Source of the DNA: Bolinopsis microptera
Taxonomy: Eukaryota > Ctenophora > Tentaculata > Lobata > Bolinopsidae
Assembly: GCF_026151205.1 (NCBI RefSeq)
Contig: NC_087083.1
Location: 4,132,460-4,196,459, forward strand
Length of the DNA: 64,000 bases
Direction: 5' to 3'
Shown: one piece after another, positions 57,301 through 64,000 of the stretch
Numbering within the stretch: the stretch's first letter is position 1
Layout of the letters: each line of letters begins with the position of its first letter
The notes under the pieces: generated by a model
What the model saw: the letters and a program-made list of their open reading frames with translations, nothing else
What the model was told of the DNA's origin: nothing
The model's database searches: none
Program-made: the position numbers and the translations under genes

Positions 57301-58652
57301 TAACAACTCACACCACCTCTTCAGATATCAGATGTGTTAGGAGTAGTTAAAGCTTACACCACACGAGTTGGAGCGGGAACATTCCCCACCGAACTAACTG
57401 ACGATATAGGTTAACATTCTTTAAATATTTCAAATACCTTAGACTGATAAATTTAATTATTTTATATGTTTTTATCTAATTATTTCTCTTCCCCATTCAT
57501 CTCATCATATCCAAATATCACAATAAAACTTTCACTTTCACTTTCACATACAATTTCACTTTCAAATTTACTAATCTGCTAATTTCAGGTAACGCAATGG
57601 CTGATATTGGACACGAGTACGGAGTAACAACCGGACGTAGACGTAGGTGTGGGTGGCTGGATCTCATGGTGCTCAAATACAGCCACATGGTTAACGGCTT
57701 CACAAGGTACTTGTATAATGTACTATAAAATGTATAATGTATAAAATGTATAATGTATAAAATGTATAACTCATACTGATAGTTGGATAATACAGCCACA
57801 TGGTTATTGGTTAACGGCTTCACTAACTCAGGTACATTATTGTTAAGTTAACAGAAATCACATGATATTAACATAACTCATTACTGTGCCGTTTCTTAAT
57901 GTATAACTAATCTCCCACTCTCCACAGACTAGCAGTTACAAAGCTGGATATTCTTGACACTTTTAAAGAGCTGAAAGTGTGTATAGGATACAAGTTGGAC
58001 GGTAAAGATCTCCTCTCTTTCCCAGCTGATCACGCCTTGTTGGAGAGAATTGAACCTGTTTATACAACTATCAAGGTTACAGATTGCCCTCATTATTACC
58101 GAATGAGAGCAGTAAAATTTCGGGTTTTGTAAATGGGAATGTATAGTATTAATGATAAAATGTTCAGGGTTGGGACTTTCCACCTGTTGACTGCAGAACA
58201 AGTTTATTAACTGAAATAATTAATAATCTAATTAACCAATGTTCAGGGTTGGAACTCCCCGACTGTTGACTGCAGAACATTTGACTCTCTCCCGGATCAA
58301 GCTAAGAAATATCTCTCAACTATCGAGGAGTTTCTAGGTGTCAAAAGTAAGTTTCTAATTATTGTCATAATCTCCGAAACGAACTGTCTGATTATTATTA
58401 TAATACACAGTTCCAATTTTATTATTTAGCATTATATATATATATATATTTCACTGTGATGGAAAGCTGCAAACAGCTGAATAACCGTGAACGATGTTTT
58501 CCATAATATATATATTGTTAATATATGTTAATATATGTTAATATATGTTTTAATATATTGTTAATATATTTTCTAAAATAATTAACATCCGATCTGTTTC
58601 AGTTGGGTGGGTCGGAGTTGGGCAGTCACGTGACTCAATTATTATCATCTGA
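48333..58652 (+). CDS. ADSS: Adenylosuccinate synthetase, 10 exons, 426 aa
   Basis: Cytosolic enzyme joining IMP and aspartate with GTP to make adenylosuccinate, the first step from IMP to AMP. Exons 48333-48446, 51760-51925, 52427-52555, 53479-53681, 55815-55982, 57325-57409, 57589-57706, 57928-58075, 58247-58346 and 58603-58652. Phases match throughout and give 426 residues, close to the usual 430-456. Visible family motifs: the GTP loop [14 protein letters not shown] with catalytic Asp, [12 protein letters not shown] with the catalytic His, GTTKKGIGPTYS, the [17 protein letters not shown] block, [14 protein letters not shown], and the C-terminal [19 protein letters not shown] and GTCACGTGAC lie at the start codon. 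Its introns are unusual: a MITE and a 40-copy acceptor array in intron 1, donor-like minisatellites in introns 2, 3 and 5, a nested gene in intron 4 and partial duplicates of exons 7 and 9. Confidence 0.93.
48470..49012. mobile_element. 543-bp MITE in ADSS intron 1
   Basis: Perfect 21-bp terminal inverted repeats (left GGGCAGGAACCGAGAGTGCC plus C; right its reverse complement), flanked by a 6-bp direct repeat CAGAAA at 48464-48469 and 49013-49018. The interior holds cagggaatga decamer repeats (48532-48600) and three tandem copies of a unit of about 117 bp. It has no coding capacity. Confidence 0.85.
49105..51798 (+). repeat. 67-bp tandem array of ADSS exon 2 splice acceptor and exon start, 40 acceptor copies
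   Basis: Each unit contains acattaccttccccacag (pyrimidine tract plus AG) followed by the first 39 exon bases, encoding [13 protein letters not shown] and then YY or CY and an in-frame TGA. The distance from the first exon start (49148) to the real one (51760) is 2612 bp: 39 steps of 67 bp minus one base for a unit lacking one C (near 49471). There are therefore 40 acceptors. The final unit diverges after GTAGTGGTAGGAGAG and continues as the true exon 2. Units are almost identical; the only common variant is gattattatt versus gattgttatt. The array looks young and may vary in copy number between individuals. Confidence 0.97.
51944..52415. repeat. Minisatellite (GTAACCAGGTAACAT)n in ADSS intron 2
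   Basis: About 30 imperfect units of 10-15 bp built from ccaggtaacatgtaa with added cacagtaacc blocks. Each unit contains CCAG followed by GTAACA, close to a consensus 5' splice site. The array ends 12 bases before the exon 3 acceptor. Confidence 0.93.
52556..52858. repeat. TGTG-rich minisatellite at the start of ADSS intron 3
   Basis: Irregular alternation of tgtgtgattg, tgtgtgagtg and tgtgtaattg units starting directly after the exon 3 donor. Confidence 0.92.
53170..53475. repeat. Minisatellite (GTAACCACAGTAACCAGGTAACAT)n in ADSS intron 3
   Basis: About 13 units of 24 bp (some 14 bp) related to the intron 2 array. It runs to within a few bases of the exon 4 acceptor, and each unit again contains CCAG then GTAACA. 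Confidence 0.93.
53682..54258. other. ADSS intron 4 upstream of the nested gene
   Basis: Probably contains the promoter of the nested gene; gataaagtagtttaaata near 54195 is only weakly TATA-like. No exon is seen. Confidence 0.4.
54259..55297 (+). CDS. Secreted pentraxin/LamG-like protein nested in ADSS intron 4
   Basis: Two exons, 54259-54911 and 55093-55297, join in frame (phase 2) to 285 aa. The product starts with a strong signal peptide ([20 protein letters not shown]). A concanavalin A-like domain follows, with FTMCSWVN, the [20 protein letters not shown] strand (typical W-Y/H-x-C of pentraxins) and [11 protein letters not shown]. The last 67 residues, rich in Leu, Glu and His, match nothing I know. 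The gene lies entirely between ADSS exons 4 and 5 on the same strand. Pentraxins bind ligands through calcium; the calcium site is not evident here. A LamG or other jelly-roll protein is the alternative. Confidence 0.75.
55012..55092. repeat. TCACGTGACCCC repeats in the nested gene's intron
   Basis: Four units of about 24 bp (aatcacgtgaccccaatatga-like) end at the exon 2 acceptor. Three contain CACGTG. The last unit forms the pyrimidine tract gacccccag. Confidence 0.85.
55282..55366 (+). repeat. Tandem copies of the nested gene's stop-codon region
   Basis: About five 17-bp units (acgatatttagatgcc) begin with the last codons and TAG stop of the nested gene. Each later unit repeats the stop followed by ATG (TAGATG), so the coding end itself has been duplicated into the 3' UTR. 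Confidence 0.85.
55298..55814. other. 3' part of ADSS intron 4
   Basis: Besides the stop-codon repeats, only aattaagac/aacatg AT-rich units near 55690-55800 are seen. Confidence 0.5.
55983..57005. other. ADSS intron 5, unique part
   Basis: Starts with a TTTCACTTTCAC pyrimidine repeat (55988-56038) just after the exon 5 donor. The remaining 900 bp has no recognised feature. Confidence 0.5.
57006..57308. repeat. 32-bp minisatellite with consensus 5' splice-site sequences in ADSS intron 5
   Basis: About nine to ten near-identical 32-bp units. Each contains gtgagtgtaggtaagtaggt, that is, both AG-GTAAGT and AG-GTGAGT, which are textbook 5' splice sites. The array ends within about 20 bp of the exon 6 acceptor. 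Confidence 0.93.
57791..57835 (+). repeat. Partial duplicate of ADSS exon 7 3' end
   Basis: tacagccacatggtta, then ttaacggcttcac and aggtac, repeats the end and donor of exon 7 (57678-57710), about 113 bp into intron 7, with small insertions. It is preceded by ataaaatgtataatgt repeats. Confidence 0.8.
58159..58203 (+). repeat. Partial duplicate of ADSS exon 9 5' end with acceptor
   Basis: aatgttcag followed by GGTTGGGACTTTCC and GTTGACTGCAGAACA repeats the exon 9 acceptor and first ten or so codons (58238-58280), 79 bp upstream. The copy encodes [11 protein letters not shown] where the true exon encodes [11 protein letters not shown], then loses similarity. Confidence 0.85.
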
Positions 58653-59398
58653 TGTGTCACGTGATAATACTGATAAGCTCGATAAGGAAGACACTATCCG
58701 TGGGAGGGCGCTGCAATTCGTCCCTGTTCTAACCGACAGAACTAATTTATTAATCACCCATCTAAATATCAAAATTAATATCCTTACTTGATTTGTGCCT
58801 GTATATTATGTTATCAGACTGTTGATTAACTCATTAAATAACTAATTAATTAATTAAAGTACGCTCATTATTTGAGTTTCTATTATTCATAATTAAGTGA
58901 TCTGACAAACCTTTCAGTCCATAAATTAATAATTTTTACAGTTTACAGCATCGCACCAATTTTAAGCTTTAGCGATGGGCTGCCTTCAAATGATGCATAT
59001 TCATAAATTATATTTATTATTATAGTTGTAAGTTCTAGATTTACGTTTGGGTTATTATAACTTGTGTGCATGTTAGGGGATATTAATGTAATTAACCAAT
59101 TAGCTAATTAGGTTCTACTTATATATTTGACGGGGTTCAATTATTGTAGCTAAGGGTTTTTATCTTCATCTTATATTCGAGTATTTGGTTTTTAGGTTGT
59201 AATATATTGTTAAAAGTTCTCATTTCCTTTTTTGTGTGGTTTAATAATAATACGTTTTATGTCGAAGATCGTTTTTACAAAACAAAGTTGTTTCACTTCC
59301 TTTTTGTCAATTATGATAGCCTGAAATACAAAATGCGTATTGTAAATGAAATTACAATTGATGTAACCTGTGACAGTGTGGCAGCACTGTTTGTCACA
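58653..59398. other. 3' flank of ADSS
   Basis: Includes a second GTCACGTGA near 58658. No coding gene is supported; the short open frame at 59207-59434 has no recognisable domain. Confidence 0.5.
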
Positions 59399-59942
59399 CG
59401 ATTAAATATCATCATCAAGTATCACATTTTATAGCTTATATTTTGAATATCTAAACATTTATGTTTACACATTTTGTTTCGAAGGTTATTGTCTCGCGGT
59501 GTAAAAATAAAATGTAAAAGTGAACATACAAATTTCAAATTTATTGAGCTGCACTTGAAGCTGCATTGCAGTAATCTACCTTAGGGACCGTTCACATATT
59601 ATTGCGTAAATCCCTGAGGGGGGAGGGGGGTTTCCAAACGATTATGCTAGTATAATTGAGACACAATAGCTATGTGCAGAACTGATTACGGAGAAGGGAG
59701 GGGGTCACAAATTGTCCAAAAAGTGATTACGTAGTATGTGAACGGTCCCTAAGGTAGATTACTGCAATACAGCTTCAAGCACAGCTCAATAAATTTGAAA
59801 TTTGTATGTTCACTTTTACATTTTATTTTTACACCGCGAGACAATAACCTTCGAAACAAAATGTGTAAGTACATAAAATGTTTAAATATTCAAAATATAA
59901 GCTAGATAAAATGTGATACTTGATGATAATATTTAATCACTG
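59399..59942. mobile_element. Foldback element with 210-bp arms and a nested core
   Basis: The left arm (about 59399-59610) and the right arm (about 59727-59942) are near reverse complements. Both contain, for example, ATCAAGTATCACATTTTAT and cgaaacaaaatgtgt or their complements. The centre is bordered by TTAGGGACCGTTCACATA (59581 onward) and its inverted partner near 59757, resembling a MITE terminal repeat. Confidence 0.8.
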
Positions 59943-60176
59943 AAAGAAAACAGTAATTAGATCTCTGATTTGTCTGGTAAAATACAAATTGAATGAAATC
60001 AGTTTCTGATAGTAACTTTACCAACTGGTATCACAGAAGTAGGAATGAATTGAAGCTACGATCTGAAGTATGTGCCGGAGAGATGACCAATAAAGTAACC
60101 TATAGTGAAAAGCTGCTGTAATTAAACGATTACATCTAATTAGTATAATTGGTTAATTGGTAGATAATTAGTTGAT
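59943..60176. other. 5' flank of the small membrane-protein gene
   Basis: No recognisable promoter element is seen. Confidence 0.4.
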
Positions 60177-61267
60177 ATGGGGAGAGTGAAGGAAGCGATG
60201 GAAGAGGCTGGTATTACTCCTGGTAAAGTGGGAGCTTGTCTTCTTGTCCATGAGATTATTGGTGAGACTTTCTTTCATTTTATTAATGTTTTCGTTACTT
60301 TTGAGTTTTGTTAATGACATGTTTTCGTTACTTCTTTACTTTCGAGTTTGACGTTATAATTTGATATCAATTTCTTACGGATTAAGGTGTAAAGGCTTTT
60401 TAAAATCAATGTATGCAAGGGATATTATGGTTAGTAATATTACCCCCTAAAACTTAATCTACTTCAAGTTGAATAAATGCGATATTGGACACTGTTAATT
60501 CATGAAATATGATAATAAATCGAGACGCTCTGAATATTATAAATGTGACCGATTACAATTCAAATGTTTGGGATATAAGCGTAGTCATGGCATTTAATGT
60601 AGCATGATAACAATGCTAATATTTTGAAATTAAATATCCCTCAGAAGGTAAAAGTATTATAAAATAAATCCATATAATTAAATCACAACTAAGAAACGTT
60701 ATATTCGGCAGGTATTACAGTTATGGTTGGCTCGTGGGCTGTGTGTTACAAACTTTTAAAACATAACAGCGCTAGACGAACTTTGGAGAGATTATCACAA
60801 CATCGCACTTACAGTACCGGCAAACTGTGGGTAACATGTAACTACTTGTTCATTATTTAAATCTTAACAAACGTGTTCATTAATTAAATCTTGATAAAAG
60901 TGTTCATTAATTAAATCTTAATAAACGTGTTTATCAATTAAATCTTAATAAACATGTTTATTAACTGTAAGTTTAATAAACATGTTTATTAATTAAATCT
61001 TGATAAACATGTTTATTAATTGTAAGTTTAATAAACATGTTTATTAATTGTAAGCTTAATAATAATCTAATCAGGTGGGTAGAGAAGAGGTTCAGTGCAA
61101 TTACCAGACATTCCACACAACTAAACACAGAACACTTCATTATAGCAGGCGCTATGTCCACAGTCCTTAGAAAGATTTCTTCTCCGGTTTTAGTTCCCGG
61201 TAAAATACTTCTCTCTGTCTCAGCGGTTAGGTATTTGTATTCTTCAAAAGAGTTGGAGATTAGGTGA
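60177..61267 (+). CDS. Small predicted mitochondrial membrane protein, FAM210/DUF1279-like, 130 aa
   Basis: Exons 60177-60261, 60712-60826 (donor gtgggt, slightly unusual) and 61075-61267 join in frame. The N-terminus reads MGRVKEAMEEAGITPGKVGA, followed by a hydrophobic segment (LLVHEIIGITVMVGSWAVCY). A basic region and a second hydrophobic stretch (AGAMSTVLRKISSPVLVPGK, then ILLSVSAVRYLY) complete it. The order of an amphipathic YG/PGKVG-like start, a V-H-x-x-x-G-I transmembrane helix and a K-x-x-S-P-x-x-x-P second helix resembles DUF1279 (FAM210) proteins of the inner mitochondrial membrane. This is pattern recognition only. A chance set of exons cannot be ruled out. Confidence 0.5.
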
Positions 61268-61689
61268 GATTCAAGAGATAATTTATAGAGAGTAAGTATT
61301 CTTCAGATATAATCTAGATGATTTTGTGCTGACGAGTTAACTAAATAACTGAAACAATGTAAAACGGAGAGTTGGGCTATGAACGATTTTCTGAACACTT
61401 CCTGAATATTAGAGCCTTCATTCCTGAAATCAGCTGATAAATTTATATATTATTAGTATCTATAATTATTTATCTATGATATGAGATAATAATATGATGA
61501 CTTGCTTTGAATATGTTGACTTTTGAGGTAGAGACCCTTTTTATAATTTATTTTATTTGACTTATCAGATAATGATTATCTGAGATAATATTATCTGTTC
61601 GAGATAATTCGAAAGCAGAAACTATTTTAACTGCTCCTGATATGACTTGATAATTTATTTCATAATTTGTGATAATAATGTGATAATAA

Positions 61690-62150
61690 CTCATCGATCA
61701 AGCAACTGGGAATAAACGCCAGAGTAGTGACACAGGCGGGGAAAGCTGTCAGGAGCATCATCAGCACACCATCTAAAGACGAGATATGCGAGTGCGAACT
61801 CTGCAAGGCAGATCTCAACTGTACCACCCGACACTACGTGTACAAAGCAAAATGTAAGAAATGCGGAGATCTGTACATAGGAGCTTCAAGACGACCTATT
61901 AGAGGTCGAATCTACGAACACGAGTCTAGCTTCCGACTCAACAACAGCAGGACCACACTAGGATACCACGCTGCTGAACTACACTCCCATATCGGGAAAA
62001 AGAGACTTAGCAAAATTCTTCGAAAACTACGAATTTAGCATATCAGAACAATGTAAGGATACCTTAGACACCTTTATAAGAGAAGGCTTAGCAATAGAAC
62101 ACACTAAACCGAAAATCAATAACATGTGTGGAAACGGTTTTACAGACTAA
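61690..62150 (+). pseudogene. Penelope-like element GIY-YIG endonuclease remnant with frameshift
   Basis: The first frame (about 61727-62038) has the CECELCKADLNC zinc-knuckle segment, then HYVYKAKCKKCGDLYIGASR, a variant GIY-YIG core, and the RIYEHESS motif. The frame then breaks near 62010-62020, and the missing C-terminus continues in another frame as FSISEQCKDTLDTFIREGLA and KPKINNMCGNG. Penelope-like elements carry this nuclease at the end of their reverse transcriptase; that upstream part is absent. A 5'-truncated dead copy. Confidence 0.8.
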
Positions 62151-62584
62151 TTTCTAGTACACTTTTACTACGCTGATCTGAGGGTTGTAAACTTTCTCTG
62201 TTGTGATTTTTTCTTATTGGTAACCCGATTTTTTCTCGCATGGATGTGTACACCCCTTTTCTATAAATTTTGCTGAAATTTTCTTCCTTATGGTAACCCT
62301 GATCTTTGTCGCATGTATGTTTACTTTCCTAACCCAATTACCACACTCTCTGGTTCAGAGATCAAACCTCCCCCTTTTCAGTGTAACCTTGATAAAGTCC
62401 AATGCGTGACGAAAATTTGGTTTTACAGTTTACTTAGTTCCTTGTTTCACTTTATTCGCAGTTTTATTTCGGGAGACGTGAAGTCTAAAATGAAAGCTAA
62501 ATTCGATAATAATGTGGAATTCTATTTTGATTGAACTAACAACAAGAACAGACACCTAATAGACTACTCGCTAAATGGCCTGTA

Positions 62585-63151
62585 TATATAATTGTAGCTG
62601 CAGTATATATTATTGTAGCTGCAGTATATATTATTGTAGCTGCAGTATATATTATTGTAGCTGCAGTATATATTATTGTAGCTGCAGTATATATTATTGT
62701 AGCTGCAGTATATATTATTGTAGCTGCAGTATATATTATTGTAGCTGCAGTATATATTATTGTAGCTGCAGTATATATTATTGTAGCTGCAGTATATATT
62801 ATTGTAGCTGCAGTATATATTATTGTAGCTGCAGTATATATTATTGTAGCTGCAGTATATATTATTGTAGCTGCAGTATATATTATTGTAGCTGCAGTAT
62901 ATATTATTGTAGCTGCAGTATATATTATTGTAGCTGCAGTATATATTATTGTAGCTGCAGTATATATTATTGTAGCTGCAGTATATATTATTGTAGCTGC
63001 AGTATATATTATTGTAGCTGCAGTATATATTATTGTAGCTGCAGTATATATTATTGTAGCTGCAGTATATAGTATTGTAGCTGCAGTATATATTATTGTA
63101 GCTGCAGTATATATTATTGTAGCTGCAGTATATATTATTGTAGCTGCAGTA
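62585..63151. repeat. 21-bp satellite containing CTGCAG, about 27 copies
   Basis: Near-identical 21-bp units of tattattgtagctgcagta. Each carries the palindrome CTGCAG embedded in a partly self-complementary unit. Long open frames on both strands are artefacts of the 21-bp period. Confidence 0.96.
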
Positions 63152-63295
63152 TGCTGAGTGCTGACAGCCTGTATCCAGCTGTATAACAGCACATTACACA
63201 CCGTACACCTTGTATTTCAAATATATTGCTGTAAATACGGCGTGCTATTGTACATTGCTTGGAGCATTTCGTAGTACTCACTACGCGGTGGTATG

Positions 63296-63386
63296 TATCT
63301 ACCTCCGCAAGCATTCCAAACATATCACACGTACTATAGATTGTATAGTACGTGTGATATGTTGGAATGCTTGCGGAGGTAGATAG
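63296..63386. repeat. Hairpin with 42-bp arms
   Basis: The left arm TATCTACCTCCGCAAGCATT onward pairs with the right arm ending GCGGAGGTAGATA, around a loop of about five bases and with one single-base bulge. This is likely a small foldback element or a cruciform-prone site. Confidence 0.9.
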
Positions 63387-64000
63387 ATAGGAGCGTGTGA
63401 ATAGTGACTTTATCGAAATTCCGATATTTTGTGGCTGTTTACCGTACAATGACAGATATTTGTTACTTCCGCCATTTTCGAATTAACTTAGTGAAAATTG
63501 AGGCAAATACATCCTACACATTAAAGTTTGTACCAGCAGCACGTTATGTGCTATTATCACCACATCAACACCAAACTTATTACATCTCAATTATTTCCTT
63601 GCTTTCTAGATGTTGTCTTCTACTGGAATCCTCTTGGATCAAATTAAGGATTGAGAGATCCTGTCAAAAGTTTTTAGCGGACATAAAGGATGGTCCTAAG
63701 ATTTTGTTTGGGTTACGTTGCGCGCCGTGACAGAAACATGTTCATACATCACTGTTATTAAACTGATCACGCGAGTTTTAATGCGCGCAAGAGTGCAAAT
63801 TGTAGCTCGCTTCCGTTACCATGTGTACACCTCTAATTCTGCGGTATTAATCGCTATTTATATCATTTTGTAAGGCTCATAGCAGCTCAATATAGGTTCA
63901 CAAAATTCACTATTTATTTTCGATATACAATCACATCTGTGTCACATTAAATTAGAATGCTGATCACCATTTCTTACCTATCCTTTCGTATCACTTATAT
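63387..64000. other. Right end of window, no recognised gene
   Basis: A 108-aa open frame (63404-63730) shows no domain, signal or splice pattern and is probably chance. Confidence 0.4.

Noticed and set aside
56831-57311. Minus-strand frames with LLTYLPTL repeats
   Set aside because: Antisense reading of the ADSS intron 5 32-bp minisatellite.
62536-63201. 221-aa and 165-aa repeat proteins (IYTAAT, YYCSCS)
   Set aside because: Both come from the 21-bp CTGCAG satellite; open in multiple frames with no other coding evidence.
63404-63730. 108-aa open frame at the right end
   Set aside because: No recognisable domain or splice context; probably chance.
1-64000. tRNA or rRNA genes
   Set aside because: I saw no A/B box plus acceptor-stem arrangement or rRNA core motif; a covariance-model scan was not possible.

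Overview
This 64 kb window is AT-rich animal nuclear DNA. Every host gene I can model is split by GT-AG introns, introns and intergenic DNA are packed with minisatellites and mobile-element remnants, and there are no bacterial-type operons. A voltage-gated sodium channel, multi-domain TSP1/TIL/F-type-lectin proteins and abundant non-LTR and Penelope elements point to an early-branching metazoan. A cnidarian, possibly a hydrozoan, is my best guess (inference only).

Layout. 1-5723 (minus): 5' part of a Nav-type sodium channel, 12 coding exons from the start codon to domain II S5. 5724-7971: intergenic, with an E-box cluster and a TATA box for the next gene. 7972-26779 (plus): a modular secreted-protein locus whose exon 1 is followed by Ly6-like, WR-repeat, TSP1, TIL and F-type lectin (FTP) exons. 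Nearly all are phase 1-1, and an internal alternative 3' end is likely. Two copies of a terminal-inverted-repeat transposon lie in its introns, one split by a LINE. 27-41 kb: gene-poor, with a decayed LTR-retroelement envelope gene (minus), twin long palindromes, foldback elements and two LINE remnants. 41.3-47.6 kb (plus): tandem arylsulfatase B-like paralogues. 48.3-58.7 kb (plus): a complete 10-exon adenylosuccinate synthetase (ADSS) gene with a secreted pentraxin/LamG-like gene nested in its intron 4. 59.4-64 kb: a foldback element, a small predicted mitochondrial membrane protein, a frameshifted Penelope GIY-YIG remnant and a 21-bp satellite.

The most striking feature is in ADSS intron 1. 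A 67-bp unit containing the 3' splice site plus the first ~40 coding bases of exon 2 (encoding the catalytic [12 protein letters not shown] loop) is repeated so that 40 nearly identical splice acceptors stand in a row, and only the last leads into a full exon. The first 39 run into an in-frame stop. Partial, splice-junction-spanning exon duplications also occur twice more in ADSS, twice in the Nav gene and once in the modular locus. Other ADSS introns carry minisatellites whose units look like 5' splice sites. Together these suggest a recurrent process that tandemly copies exon-intron boundaries, with possible effects on splicing.
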